From: Paenibacillus elgii NBRC 100335
GTDB taxonomy: Bacteria > Bacillota > Bacilli > Paenibacillales > NBRC-103111
NCBI RefSeq assembly: GCF_004000865.1
Contig: NZ_BIMB01000010.1
Coordinates: 62,001 to 126,000, forward strand
Reading direction: 5' to 3'
Length of the DNA: 64,000 bases
The notes under the pieces are model-generated. The model had not been told where the DNA came from, did no database searches, and saw only the letters and a list, made by a program, of their open reading frames with translations. The number at the start of each line of letters is the position of its first letter. Position 1 is the first letter of the stretch. Made by a program: the position numbers and the translations under genes. Shown piece by piece: positions 51,733-60,690 of this stretch.

Positions 51733-53954
51733 AGCAGCAGCGAATATGGCTTAAGCGTCTGCTGTTGGACGAATGGCCGCACCGCTTGTCGGTGCTGTTG
51801 TCCGGTTTAATTTTGCTCCAGTTCGTATACTGGTTTGCCAAAGAAGACGGCTTCTGGCTTTCGGAGACGGTCGTCATCGTGAAGCTAACGTTTCTGACGG
51901 TCTTTGCGTTCGAGCATTTGACGCGGCTGCATTGGATCGTTCGCGGCATCCTGCAGCTTGTCTCCGTCGTGGTCATCAACGTGCTCGTTCTCGAGCAATT
52001 TGAAGTCATCGCGCCGATGAAGGCGTCCAGCTTTTTGAGCTCGAAGCTGTTCTTGAATCTGTACGAGCTTACGCCGTATTTGTGGTTCGGCATGGGCGCC
52101 TGGGTCGTGTACGTGACGATTATTTGGTGGGTGGAAGTCAAGTGGCGGGTATATATCCTGCTGGTGGTCAGCGTGCTTGCGCTCTGCATCCGCGATTCGT
52201 TCTCGTCCATCTATTTGTGGCCGCAAGTGGCCGCGATCGTCGGCTGCGGGCTGCTGCTGCTCATTCTCAATCATTTCGCGCAGCTGCGGCGCAAAGATCC
52301 GGCCGCTTGGCGGCATTTGGCGGAATATCCGGCTTCCATCGCCATGACGGTCGCCTCCTTAATCGGGGTAACGGTGCTCGCCGGATCGCTCATGCCCGAG
52401 GTCGGGCCGATGCTGACCGACCCGTATACCGCTTGGCGCGCATCCCGGGGAGAGCCGATGGCCTTCACCACGGGCAAAGGGGTCACCGTCCCCCCGAGCG
52501 AAGCAATGGATTCCTCGTCGGGCTACAGCCGGAGCGATGCGAATCTGGGAGGCGGCTTTCGGTTCGACTACACGCCGGTCATGAAGATCGAAACGGATCA
52601 CCGCGCTTATTGGCGGGGCGAGACGCGTTCGCACTATACCGGCAAAGGCTGGGAGGAAAGCGACAGCGAGCGGCGAGGTCCGTGGAACGTGATCAGGCCC
52701 GAAGCTTCACTTCCGGCGGACGCCCGGTTAGCCGGGTCCAAGGCGAAGGCGGTGGAGGTGAAGCAGACCGTTACGCTGATGTCGGAGCAGCAGTATCCCG
52801 TGCTGTTCGGAGCTTACTCTATCCAGAAGGTGATGGGGCTGAACGGCGCCAAAAACGGCTTCGACCCGCTGCAATGGTCGGCTCCCCAATCCGAGATCCG
52901 CTACAGCGAGCGACAGCCGTACCCGCAGACGTATACGATTGTGTCGCAAATGCCGGTTGTAAACGAAGAAGCGCTGCGGAAGCTGCCTGTTGCGCCGCTG
53001 AGGCAGGATATGGCGGAATTCGTCCAGCTGCCTAGCAGCGTACCGGAGCGGGTCCGCAAGCTGGCCGCGGATCTGACGAAGGATGCGGCCACTCCGTACG
53101 ACAAAGCGAAGAAGCTTGAGCAGTACTTGCAGACGAGCTTTCCGTATACAAATAAGCCCGACCTCAGCAAGGGCCAGAGTCGCGATTTTGTCGACCGGTT
53201 CCTGTTTGAAATTAAAGAAGGCTACTGCGATTATTACTCTACCGCGATGGTGGTTCTGTCCCGCGCGATCGGGCTGCCGGCGCGCTGGGTCAAAGGCTAT
53301 GCGTCGGGGACGCCGGATTTTCAGCAGACGGAGCTGCAAGGCTTCGCCCCCCACGAGCTGCTGGTGGACCCGGACGGCGGCGGGGTCTACACGGTACGCA
53401 ACTCCGACGCCCACTCCTGGGTCGAGGTTTATTTCGACGGCTACGGATGGATTCCGTTCGAGCCGACGGCCGGCTTCGCGATGCCGCGCGCCGTACTGCT
53501 TGGGGAAACGTCCGCTTCGCCGGTAGAGCCGCAGCCTGCTCCGAAGCCGGAGCCGAAGCCGGCAGAGCCAGCCGTCGAAACGCATCATGCGGCAGCGTGG
53601 AGCATGGCCGCCGTTGTGATCGTCGTCGCCGCATTTCTTGCCTGGAAGCTGCAGGTTGTCGAGCTGCTGAAGGAACGCGCGCGCCGCCGCCGGGCATCGC
53701 TGCTGAAGCAGAAGGTCATTGTGGAGTGCGAACGGCTGCTGCGCATTTTCCGCCGCAACGGGTATGTGCGCGAGGAGCACGAGACGCTGCGCGAAGCGGT
53801 GCGCCGCTGGTCACTTCAGAGCCGGTGGATGAGCGACGAGCTGGAGGCCGTCCTTCACGTATTCGAGAAGGCGAAGTACGGAAAAGCGGAGATCACCGAG
53901 GAAGACTGGAAAAAAACGAACCAAATCGTCGAACGGTTGCGTTCGCAGATGTAA
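51729..53954 (+). CDS. Transglutaminase-like membrane protein (TgpA type)
   Basis: The 741-residue product has about six N-terminal membrane helices (to about residue 210), an extracytoplasmic part with the papain-like transglutaminase domain, one more helix (near 620-640) and a cytoplasmic C-terminal DUF4129-like region. The catalytic cysteine is in EGYCDYYSTAMVVLSRAIGLPARWV and the histidine in DAHSWVEVYF, followed by an acidic residue in FEPTAGF. A Pro/Glu/Lys-rich spacer precedes the last helix. It overlaps the DUF58 gene by ATGA. The family is thought to act on envelope peptides or proteins. Confidence 0.9.
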   Translation: MKQQRIWLKRLLLDEWPHRLSVLLSGLILLQFVYWFAKEDGFWLSETVVIVKLTFLTVFAFEHLTRLHWIVRGILQLVSVVVINVLVLEQFEVIAPMKASSFLSSKLFLNLYELTPYLWFGMGAWVVYVTIIWWVEVKWRVYILLVVSVLALCIRDSFSSIYLWPQVAAIVGCGLLLLILNHFAQLRRKDPAAWRHLAEYPASIAMTVASLIGVTVLAGSLMPEVGPMLTDPYTAWRASRGEPMAFTTGKGVTVPPSEAMDSSSGYSRSDANLGGGFRFDYTPVMKIETDHRAYWRGETRSHYTGKGWEESDSERRGPWNVIRPEASLPADARLAGSKAKAVEVKQTVTLMSEQQYPVLFGAYSIQKVMGLNGAKNGFDPLQWSAPQSEIRYSERQPYPQTYTIVSQMPVVNEEALRKLPVAPLRQDMAEFVQLPSSVPERVRKLAADLTKDAATPYDKAKKLEQYLQTSFPYTNKPDLSKGQSRDFVDRFLFEIKEGYCDYYSTAMVVLSRAIGLPARWVKGYASGTPDFQQTELQGFAPHELLVDPDGGGVYTVRNSDAHSWVEVYFDGYGWIPFEPTAGFAMPRAVLLGETSASPVEPQPAPKPEPKPAEPAVETHHAAAWSMAAVVIVVAAFLAWKLQVVELLKERARRRRASLLKQKVIVECERLLRIFRRNGYVREEHETLREAVRRWSLQSRWMSDELEAVLHVFEKAKYGKAEITEEDWKKTNQIVERLRSQM

Positions 53955-54015
53955 ATGTTAACGATCGGCAGGCCGCGCCTTTGCGGAGGGCGGTTTGCTT
54001 TTTTTGTTCGCTATT

Positions 54016-54045
54016 TTGCAACAAAATGGACAGTTATGGTATAGT
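54016..54045 (+). promoter_or_regulatory. Promoter of the yqe cluster
   Basis: TTGCAA at 54016-54021, an 18-base spacer and TATAGT at 54040-54045 (preceded by TGG), 38 bases before the yqeG start. A GC-rich imperfect hairpin with a T7 run at about 53963-54006 ends the transglutaminase transcript just upstream. Confidence 0.55.
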
Positions 54046-54083
54046 TTGACGTATACAGCCTAATGTCTTTCGAGGTGAACGCT

Positions 54084-54578
54084 TTGCTGAAAAAGCTAAT
54101 TCCGCGTCAACAAGTCAACACGATATTTGACATAGATCTTCAAGCGTTATGGGAGCAGGGATACCGCGGCATCATAACGGACTTGGACAATACGCTGGTA
54201 GGAGCCAAAGCGCCTCTTGCCACGCCGGAGCTGCTGGATTGGCTGAAAGTCGTGGGGCAAATCGGCTTTCAGGTCGTCATTGTGTCGAACAACCAGCGCA
54301 ACCGGGTTACCAAGTTCGCCGAGCCGCTGTCCCTGCCTTTCATTTATCGCGCCCGTAAGCCGACAAGCGCAGCGTTCCGGAGAGCCATGAGCATCATGAA
54401 TCTGCGGGCGCAGCAGACGGTGGTCATCGGGGATCAGATGCTGACCGACGTGCTGGGAGGCAACCGGATGGGGCTTTATACCATCCTCGTCAAGCCGATT
54501 TCTCTTGCGGACGAGGGCTTTTTTACGAAGGTAAACCGAAGGATCGAAAAGGCCGCATTGACTATAATGAAAAGGTAG
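54084..54578 (+). CDS. yqeG: YqeG-family HAD phosphatase
   Basis: From the TTG at 54084 the protein has 164 residues beginning MLKKLIPRQQVNTIFDIDLQ, as in YqeG proteins. GAGGTG lies six bases before this TTG; an ATG seven codons earlier has no ribosome binding site. The HAD motifs are IITDLDNTLVG (motif I), VVIVSNNQ (II), RKPTSAAF (III) and VVIGDQMLTDVLGGNRMG (IV). The gene heads the conserved cluster with yqeH and aroE. Its substrate is not established; homologues include phosphatidylglycerophosphatase-like HAD enzymes. Confidence 0.92.
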   Translation: MLKKLIPRQQVNTIFDIDLQALWEQGYRGIITDLDNTLVGAKAPLATPELLDWLKVVGQIGFQVVIVSNNQRNRVTKFAEPLSLPFIYRARKPTSAAFRRAMSIMNLRAQQTVVIGDQMLTDVLGGNRMGLYTILVKPISLADEGFFTKVNRRIEKAALTIMKR

Positions 54579-54585
54579 GGAACGT

Positions 54586-55713
54586 ATGACGGCCCACAAT
54601 CAACATTCCGAAACGAACCGCTGTGCAGGCTGCGGCGTAGCGCTCCAAACGGAGCAGCCGGAGCAGCTTGGCTATGTCCCGGCTCAAGCGCTTGCGCGCA
54701 CGCCGATCATTTGCCAGCGGTGTTTCCGCATCAAGAATTACAATGAAGCTTCGGGCATTACGCTCAATCAGGACGATTTTCTGCGGCTGCTCACCCATGT
54801 AGGGGGAACGGACTCGCTGGTCGTGAACATTGTCGATATTTTCGATTTCGAGGGCAGCATGATTTCCGGTTTGGCACGGTTTGTCGGCACTAACCCGGTC
54901 ATCCTGGTCGTGAACAAAATCGATCTGCTCCCCAAAGTGACGAACTACAACCGGATCGTGAACTGGGTGCAGAGACAGGCGAAGGAAGCGGGACTTCGGG
55001 TCGTGGAAGTCGTCCTCTGCTCAGCGAAAAAAAATATGGGCTTCGAGCGGGTCATCGAAGCGTTGGAGCTGCACCGCAAAGGGCGCGACATCTATGTCGT
55101 CGGGGCGACGAACGTCGGCAAATCGACGCTCATCAACCGGCTTATTCGCGATTACAGCGATTTGGACGCCGAGCTGACGGTTTCGCAATATCCGGGCACG
55201 ACGCTTGATCTGGTGCGCATTCCGCTGGACGACGGCGCCTCGATCATCGATACGCCGGGCATTGTGTACAAGCATCGTTTGACGGAGCTCGTCAGCAAGA
55301 AGGATTTGATGAAGGTGATGCCGGACAGGCCGATCAAGCCGCTGGTTTTCCAATTGAACGATCAACAGTCGATCTTCTTCGGCAGCTTGGTGCGCTTCGA
55401 TTTCGTGCAGGGCGAACGGCAGTCGTTCACGTTCTACGTTTCCAACGCGCTCCAGGCCCACCGGACGAAGCTGGATCGGGCGGACGAGCTGTACGAGGAG
55501 CACCGGGGCGTGCTTCTGTCGCCGCCAAGCCTGGAAGAGCTGGAGGAGCTGCCCAAGCTGACCAAGCATCCGATTCGCATTCCGAAGAATGCGAATCTGG
55601 ACGTCTCGGTCTCGGGCCTCGGCTGGATCAAAGTAAACGGCACTGCCGGAGCGGATCTGGTCATCCACGTGCCCAAAGGCGTGAAGGTCGCGGTTCGGGA
55701 ATCGGTCATTTAG
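54586..55713 (+). CDS. yqeH: Ribosome biogenesis GTPase YqeH
   Basis: A 375-residue circularly permuted GTPase required for 30S subunit assembly. An N-terminal treble-clef zinc finger shows CAGCGV and CQRCF. The G motifs follow in permuted order: NKID (G4) near residue 110, SAKK (G5), then GATNVGKST (G1) near 175 and DTPG (G3) near 225. The C-terminal domain (about 260-375) ends in a basic beta-rich part. AGGTAGGG precedes the ATG. It lies seven bases after yqeG and 25 bases before aroE. Confidence 0.95.
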   Translation: MTAHNQHSETNRCAGCGVALQTEQPEQLGYVPAQALARTPIICQRCFRIKNYNEASGITLNQDDFLRLLTHVGGTDSLVVNIVDIFDFEGSMISGLARFVGTNPVILVVNKIDLLPKVTNYNRIVNWVQRQAKEAGLRVVEVVLCSAKKNMGFERVIEALELHRKGRDIYVVGATNVGKSTLINRLIRDYSDLDAELTVSQYPGTTLDLVRIPLDDGASIIDTPGIVYKHRLTELVSKKDLMKVMPDRPIKPLVFQLNDQQSIFFGSLVRFDFVQGERQSFTFYVSNALQAHRTKLDRADELYEEHRGVLLSPPSLEELEELPKLTKHPIRIPKNANLDVSVSGLGWIKVNGTAGADLVIHVPKGVKVAVRESVI

Positions 55714-55738
55714 CGGGGAGCGGGAGGAACGGACGAGA

Positions 55739-56608
55739 ATGAGCAAGCATAAACTGGACAGCCACACGATTTTGTACGGAGTGTTCGGCGATCCGATCCG
55801 GCACTCCAAATCGCCGATCATGCTGAACCGGGCATTCGAAGCGGCGGGAATCAATGCGGCGTATGGAGCGTTTCACATCCTGCCCGGCACGTTAAAGGAC
55901 GCGGTGGCCGGCATCCGGGCGCTGCAATTCCGCGGGGTCAACGTGACGATTCCGCACAAGGTCGAGGTCATGTCCTATTTGGACGAGATCGACGAAGGAG
56001 CCCGCGCCATCGGAGCGGTGAACACTATCGTCAACGAAGGCGGCCGGCTGATCGGCTACAATACCGACGGCATCGGCTATATGCGTTCGCTCCGCGAAGA
56101 GACGGGCATCTCGCTGAAGGGTCGCAAGGTACTGATGATCGGCGCAGGGGGAGCGGCCCGCGGCGTCGGCTACGCGCTGGCCCGCGAAGGCGCGGAGCAC
56201 ATCTACATTGCGAACCGCACGAAGGAGAAGGCGCTGGATCTCGCTTCATCGATGAGCGAGTTCGGCAGCGTATCCGGGCACGGCCTGGACGAGATTCCGA
56301 AGCTGGCCGGAGAGGCCGCTTTGATCGTCAACAACACGCTGCTTGGCATGCATCCGAACGTGAACGAAGTGCCGATGGACATTTCGCTGATTCGCCCTGA
56401 GACGGTCGTCAGCGATCTGGTGTACAACCCGCTGATCACCCGTTTCCTGCGTGAAGCCCGCGATCAGCGCGGCGCCGTCATTCACAGCGGCCTCGGCATG
56501 TTCATATACCAAGGCGCCTACGCCTTCGAATATTGGACCGGCCAGCCCGCCCCAATCGCCGCCATGTGCGAAGTGGTGGAACAATCTTTTATGGATGCGG
56601 AGCATTAG
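55739..56608 (+). CDS. aroE: Shikimate dehydrogenase
   Basis: The product of 289 residues reduces 3-dehydroshikimate to shikimate with NADPH. Recognisable are GVFGDPIRHSKSPIMLN at the substrate site, GVNVTIPHKVEVM with the catalytic lysine, NTIVNEGGRLIGYNTDGIGY with the catalytic aspartate, and the nucleotide loop IGAGGAARGVGYAL with NRTKEKA, which favours NADP. GGGAGGAACGGACGAG precedes the ATG. In Bacillus this gene (aroD/aroE) has the same place between yqeH and yqeI (yhbY). Confidence 0.95.
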   Translation: MSKHKLDSHTILYGVFGDPIRHSKSPIMLNRAFEAAGINAAYGAFHILPGTLKDAVAGIRALQFRGVNVTIPHKVEVMSYLDEIDEGARAIGAVNTIVNEGGRLIGYNTDGIGYMRSLREETGISLKGRKVLMIGAGGAARGVGYALAREGAEHIYIANRTKEKALDLASSMSEFGSVSGHGLDEIPKLAGEAALIVNNTLLGMHPNVNEVPMDISLIRPETVVSDLVYNPLITRFLREARDQRGAVIHSGLGMFIYQGAYAFEYWTGQPAPIAAMCEVVEQSFMDAEH

Positions 56609-56703
56609 AGTTTTTTAAACAATTTGGAAGAGTTTCTATGTTTTGGCTAGGCACGGATTTGGCAAACGGGTTAGGGGTTTGAGATGTTGCAGTACAGGGC
56701 GCT

Positions 56704-56720
56704 TCATGACAAGGTCATGA
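56704..56720. repeat. Palindrome TCATGAC-N3-GTCATGA, copy 1
   Basis: Perfect 7-base arms around AAG, within the 422-base gap between aroE and yhbY. A second copy starts 59 bases later, and CTTCATGAC precedes both. Confidence 0.6.
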
Positions 56721-56762
56721 GCCCCTGACGCCCCGGTTTGCGCTTTGCGCCGAACAAGAGCT

Positions 56763-56779
56763 TCATGACAGCGTCATGA
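56763..56779. repeat. Palindrome TCATGAC-N3-GTCATGA, copy 2
   Basis: Perfect 7-base arms around AGC; same arms as copy 1. The pair could be an operator pair or part of a dispersed repeat. The remaining gap, to 57030, is GC-rich and full of short inverted repeats (for example CCTCCC-TACTA-GGGAGG near 56976), without a convincing gene. Confidence 0.6.
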
Positions 56780-57030
56780 GGCGGCTCCTTCCCCGCAATA
56801 AATGAAAACCGCACGACGCAACACAGCGCACCCTGGGCATAACGTATGGAGAGAACGCCGCATGTGAGCGTGTCCCGAAGGGACGAAAGCGTTCCTACGC
56901 CGCTGTTCCTTCAACGCCGGCCCCGCAGCAGGCACGCCCCTTTCGGGTGTCCAGAGGGCGTAGCCCTTTGGGGTCCTCCCTACTAGGGAGGATTTAGGAG
57001 GGTGCTCACTTAAGGAGGAAACACACAACC

Positions 57031-57324
57031 ATGTTAACAGGCAAACAAAAAAGGTATTTGCGCTCTTTGGCGCATCATATGAATCCGATCTTTCAGGTCG
57101 GCAAAGGCGGCGTAAACGATCATCTGATCCGCCACATCAGCGAGGCGCTGGAAGTCCGCGAATTGATCAAAGTCACGGTGCTTAACAACTGTATGGAGGA
57201 CCGGAACGAAGTGGCCGAGCAGTTGGCGGAAGGCGCCGGCGCGGAGCTGGTTCAAGTGATCGGCAAAATCATCGTGCTCTACAAGGAATCCCGCGAGAAT
57301 AAAACGATCGAGCTTCCGGTTTAA
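57031..57324 (+). CDS. yhbY: YhbY-family RNA-binding protein
   Basis: A 97-residue CRM-domain protein, known as YqeI in Bacillus. The RNA-binding loop is VGKGGVN, and LTGKQKRYLRSLAHHMNPIFQ at the start and LYKESRENKTIELP at the end are typical. It associates with pre-50S ribosomal subunits. AAGGAGG lies twelve bases before the ATG, a slightly long spacing. The 422-base gap upstream separates it from aroE, so it may have its own promoter. nadD follows after 49 bases. Confidence 0.93.
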   Translation: MLTGKQKRYLRSLAHHMNPIFQVGKGGVNDHLIRHISEALEVRELIKVTVLNNCMEDRNEVAEQLAEGAGAELVQVIGKIIVLYKESRENKTIELPV

Positions 57325-57373
57325 GCCTACGGCGGCGGAAGTGGCATTTCAGCTAAAAAGAGGGGGATGCCGG

Positions 57374-57961
57374 ATGAAGGTCGGTTTGATGGGCGGCACC
57401 TTCGATCCCGTTCATATCGGGCATTTGATTGCCGCCCAAAGCGTTTGCGAGAGGCTCGAACTCGACGAAGTATGGTTTATGCCGACGAACGTGCCTCCGC
57501 ATAAAGAACAGGCGCCCGGAGCTTCCCCGCGGCAGCGGCTGGAGATGGTCGAGCTTGCCGTCGAAGGGCATCCGCACTTCCGGGCTTCGGATATGGAGCT
57601 GCGCAAAGGCGGCGTATCGTACAGTATCGAGACGGTAACGATGCTTAGGGCGCAGCATCCCGGTTGTCGGTTTACTTATATTATCGGGGCCGATATGGTT
57701 CGATATTTGCCGAAGTGGTATAAGATCGACGAGTTGGTCCGCTTGGTTACTTTCGCCGGATTGCAGCGGCCGGGCTATGATACAGGGTACGAGGGGCTTC
57801 CCGATGCCATTCGGCAGGCGGTGAAGCTTGTGCCGATGCCGCAAATCGAGCTGTCGTCCACGTTGATTCGGCAGCGGCGGGCTTTGGGGCAGTCGGTGCG
57901 TTACATGGTCCCGGACCGGGTAAATCATTATATCGAGGTGAACCGTCTGTATGAAGCGTGA
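57374..57961 (+). CDS. nadD: Nicotinate-nucleotide adenylyltransferase
   Basis: From the ATG at 57374 the product has 195 residues, beginning MKVGLMGGTFDPVHIGHL with the nucleotidyltransferase GxFDPxHxGH motif. PTNVPPHKEQAP, FTYIIGADMVRYLPKWYK and the C-terminal SSTLIRQRRALGQSVRYMVP follow. It makes deamido-NAD from nicotinate mononucleotide and ATP. AGAGGGGG before this ATG decides the start; an ATG 33 bases upstream lacks one. The end overlaps yqeK by eleven bases. Confidence 0.95.
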   Translation: MKVGLMGGTFDPVHIGHLIAAQSVCERLELDEVWFMPTNVPPHKEQAPGASPRQRLEMVELAVEGHPHFRASDMELRKGGVSYSIETVTMLRAQHPGCRFTYIIGADMVRYLPKWYKIDELVRLVTFAGLQRPGYDTGYEGLPDAIRQAVKLVPMPQIELSSTLIRQRRALGQSVRYMVPDRVNHYIEVNRLYEA

Positions 57962-58532
57962 GGAAATGATCGAATCGGTTCGCTCCCAGATGCCGGAGAA
58001 GCGCTGGAACCATACGCTTGGCGTCATGGAAACGGCGGTGCGGCTGGCGGAACGTTACGGCGCGGACCCGGCCAAAGCCGAGCTGGCGGCCATTCTCCAC
58101 GATGTCTGCAAATATTGGCGTGTGGACGAGCAAGCGCGCATCATCCGCGAGAACGGACTGCCTCCGGATTTGCTCGAATACGACAAAGAGCTATGGCATG
58201 CCCACGCAGGCGCTTGGATCGCCCGGGAGCAGTACGGCGTAAGCGACGAGGAAGTGCTGGATGCGATTCGTTATCACACCTCAGGGCGCGCGCGAATGAC
58301 GCTGCTGGACAAGGTCGTTTGCTTGGCGGATTACATGGAGCCGGGACGGGATTTTCCGGGCGTGCATAATATTCGCCAAAACGCCGAACATAGTTTAGAG
58401 AAGGCACTTATAACCGGATTTGACGGAACGATCCGTTTTTTATTGGATAAAGGCAAGCGAATTTATCCGCTGACCTTCGAAGCTCGCAACGGACTGATCC
58501 GGGAGCTGGAGGAGCGGGGAGAAACGGTATGA
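57951..58532 (+). CDS. yqeK: HD-domain hydrolase YqeK (diadenosine tetraphosphatase)
   Basis: A 193-residue HD-domain protein with HTLGVMETAVRLAERYGAD, LAAILHDVCKYW (the HD pair), HAHAGAWIAREQYG and IRYHTSGRARMTLLDKVVCLADYMEPGR. These residues bind a metal pair. YqeK proteins cleave Ap4A to two ADP symmetrically in Gram-positives. The start codon lies inside nadD, with GAGGTG upstream, so the two genes are translationally coupled. rsfS follows after 22 bases. Confidence 0.93.
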   Translation: MKREEMIESVRSQMPEKRWNHTLGVMETAVRLAERYGADPAKAELAAILHDVCKYWRVDEQARIIRENGLPPDLLEYDKELWHAHAGAWIAREQYGVSDEEVLDAIRYHTSGRARMTLLDKVVCLADYMEPGRDFPGVHNIRQNAEHSLEKALITGFDGTIRFLLDKGKRIYPLTFEARNGLIRELEERGETV

Positions 58533-58554
58533 TTTACTTACAGGAGGAAACGAT

Positions 58555-58902
58555 ATGACCATTCAACCGGATGAGCTTATGCAGCTCGTGGTCGATGCGG
58601 CCGAAGACAAGAAAGCGATGGACGTAACGGCATTGAACCTGCGCGGGATTTCTTTGATTGCGGATTATTTCGTCATTTGCCACGGGAATTCCGAAACGCA
58701 GGTGCAAGCGATCGCGACCGAGATTAAAAAACGTTCTGAAGAGCGCGGCGCACGAATTCGCGGCCTCGAAGGCATGGACACGGCCCGTTGGGTGCTTGTC
58801 GACTTGGGCGACGTCGTCGTTCACGTGTTTCACCGCGACGAACGCGAATATTACAACATTGAGCGGCTGTGGTCTGACGCGAAAGTGGTCGAACGGGTAT
58901 GA
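58555..58902 (+). CDS. rsfS: Ribosome silencing factor RsfS
   Basis: The 115-residue protein (YqeL in Bacillus, RsfS/RsfA family) binds ribosomal protein uL14 and blocks subunit joining under starvation. Conserved elements are KKAMDVTALNLRGISLIADYFVICHGNSETQVQAIA, a short loop, and WVLVDLGDVVVHVFHRDEREYYNIERLWSDA. AGGAGG lies six bases before the ATG. The stop codon overlaps the start of the S1-domain gene as ATGA. Confidence 0.95.
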   Translation: MTIQPDELMQLVVDAAEDKKAMDVTALNLRGISLIADYFVICHGNSETQVQAIATEIKKRSEERGARIRGLEGMDTARWVLVDLGDVVVHVFHRDEREYYNIERLWSDAKVVERV

Positions 58903-59801
58903 GGCTGGAAGCCGGAACGATCCGACGTTTGGACGTGGCGAGAGAAGTATCGCCGCACGGCTATTTTTTGACGGACGGCACGCAAGACGTGCTGCTCCAT
59001 TACAACGAAGCCATCGGGGAAGTGAAGCCGGGGGAGCAGGTTGAAGTATTCCTGTTTCATGACACCGAGGACCGGCTGGCGGCGACGATGCGCAAGCCGC
59101 TCGTGACGCTCGGAGAAGTCGCACTTCTCGAAGTGGTCGACATTCATCCGCGCTTCGGCTGCTTTCTCGAAATGGGGCTCGGGCGTCATTTGCTGCTTCC
59201 TTTTAAAGAGCTGCCCGAGCTTAAGGAGCTTCGTCCCGAAGTCGGAGACCGCGTATTCGTCGTCCTCGCTCATGACCGGCAAGGACGGCTTGTCGCCAAA
59301 GTGGCCGGAGAAGACCAGCTCAAGCGCCTGTGCTTTGACGCTCCGGCAAGCTGGCGCAACACTTGGGTCGACGCCCGCGTCTACAAGCCGCTGCAAATGG
59401 GCTCATTCGTCGTCTGCGACGGCGGCGTAGTCGGCTTTGGCGTCATCGGCTTCATTCACGCGTCCGAGAGAACCCGCTTGCTGCGCCTCGGCGAACAGGT
59501 GAAAGTGCGCGTCACGTTTGTGCGCGAGGACGGCAACGTCAACTGCTCGATGCGCGAGCGTAAGGAGGTCGGACGCGACACCGATTCGGAGAAGCTGCTG
59601 GCCTTCCTGAAAGAGCGCCCGAATCAGGCGATGCCGTATTCGGACGAAACGCCGGCCGATTTGATTAGCCAACGGTTCGGGATGAGCAAGTCCGCCTTCA
59701 AGCGCGCCATCGGCAAGCTGATGAAGGAAGGCCTGGTTTATCAGGAAGGCAGCTGGACCTATTTGAAAAAAGAAGCGGCATCGCAGCCGGCATCCGAATG
59801 A
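58899..59801 (+). CDS. CvfB-like S1-domain RNA-binding protein
   Basis: A 300-residue protein with S1-like OB folds in tandem (about 1-60, 70-130, 145-215) and a C-terminal winged helix (about 235-290, LISQRFGMSKSAFKRAIGKLMKEGLVYQEG). This architecture matches CvfB/YitL, a virulence and stress regulator of Gram-positives that binds RNA. It starts within the rsfS stop codon (ATGA). In Bacillus subtilis yqeM follows yqeL directly, so here the gene is an insertion in the classical order. Its place suggests co-expression with ribosome biogenesis factors. Confidence 0.88.
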   Translation: MRLEAGTIRRLDVAREVSPHGYFLTDGTQDVLLHYNEAIGEVKPGEQVEVFLFHDTEDRLAATMRKPLVTLGEVALLEVVDIHPRFGCFLEMGLGRHLLLPFKELPELKELRPEVGDRVFVVLAHDRQGRLVAKVAGEDQLKRLCFDAPASWRNTWVDARVYKPLQMGSFVVCDGGVVGFGVIGFIHASERTRLLRLGEQVKVRVTFVREDGNVNCSMRERKEVGRDTDSEKLLAFLKERPNQAMPYSDETPADLISQRFGMSKSAFKRAIGKLMKEGLVYQEGSWTYLKKEAASQPASE

Positions 59802-59850
59802 AGGTCGTTCGGAGCCGGCCTTTGTCTGTTCGCTGAAGGAGGAGCAAGCT

Positions 59851-60654
59851 GTGGCTTACGAACAATTTTCCTATCTGTATGACCGGCTGATGGAGGACAT
59901 GCCCTATGACGACTGGCTCCACTTTGCGCACCAGTGCTGGGACAAGCTCGGAACGCCCCGAAGCGTAGTCGATCTGGGCTGCGGCACCGGAAGCATCGCG
60001 GTCCCTCTGGCGCAGCTCGGCTACGAAGTCGTCGGCATCGACCTGTCGGAGGACATGCTTTCCATGGCTAGTCAAAAAGCGGAAAGCGCCCAGCGGAGCA
60101 AGTCTTTTCCTGCGGGCGGAAGCGTGATGTGGCTTCAGCAGGACATGCGCGAATGGGAGCTTGGCCACCCGGTGGATGCGGTCATCTCATTTTGCGATTG
60201 CCTGAATTATTTGCTGGAGGAAGAAGACATCGAGCGGACCTTTAAGCAGGTATACGATGGGCTGGCTCCCGGCGGGGTGTTCGTGTTCGACATGCATACG
60301 CAGAGCCAGCTTCAGAGCTATGCGGAATCGCAGCCGTTTTTCCTGAACGACGACGATGTCGCTTACATCTGGACCTGCGATTTCGATCCGGGCCGGTGCG
60401 AAATCGAGCACGAGCTGACGCTGTTCGTACGGGAAGGCGACGCTTGGGCGGAAGGGTCTGACGATGCCATTACGGAGCGATATCACCGGATCGAGGAGCT
60501 GCATGTGCAGCGGGCGTATCCGCTCGATTGGGTGCAGGAGCGGCTGCGTGCGGCCGGATTTTCCGAGACGGCATGCTATGCCGACTTTTCGTTCGAAGCG
60601 CCGAAGGACGATACGCAGCGTGCGTTTTTTGTGGCCGTGAAGCAGCGGGATTGA
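59851..60654 (+). CDS. yqeM: Class I SAM-dependent methyltransferase YqeM
   Basis: The product of 267 residues begins at GTG (59851) behind GAAGGAGGAGC. Motif I reads VVDLGCGTGSIAVPLAQLG, motif II GIDLSEDML, and QQDMREWELGHPVDAVISFCDCLNYLLEEEDI is typical of YqeM. PGGVFVFDMHT follows. The substrate is unknown. In Bacillus it precedes comER; here a T-box controlled leuS stands between, with a comER-like gene in opposite orientation. Confidence 0.92.
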   Translation: MAYEQFSYLYDRLMEDMPYDDWLHFAHQCWDKLGTPRSVVDLGCGTGSIAVPLAQLGYEVVGIDLSEDMLSMASQKAESAQRSKSFPAGGSVMWLQQDMREWELGHPVDAVISFCDCLNYLLEEEDIERTFKQVYDGLAPGGVFVFDMHTQSQLQSYAESQPFFLNDDDVAYIWTCDFDPGRCEIEHELTLFVREGDAWAEGSDDAITERYHRIEELHVQRAYPLDWVQERLRAAGFSETACYADFSFEAPKDDTQRAFFVAVKQRD

Positions 60655-60690
60655 GATTGAAGTGGGGCAAACAGATAGGGACGCATCACG

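Noticed and set aside
54063-54083. ATG at 54063 as start of yqeG
   Set aside because: It lacks a ribosome binding site; GAGGTG and the family N-terminus favour the TTG at 54084.
56774-57028. 84-codon minus-strand frame in the aroE-yhbY gap
   Set aside because: Proline/arginine-rich, no ribosome binding site, lies within repeat-rich DNA; kept only as part of the repeat finding.
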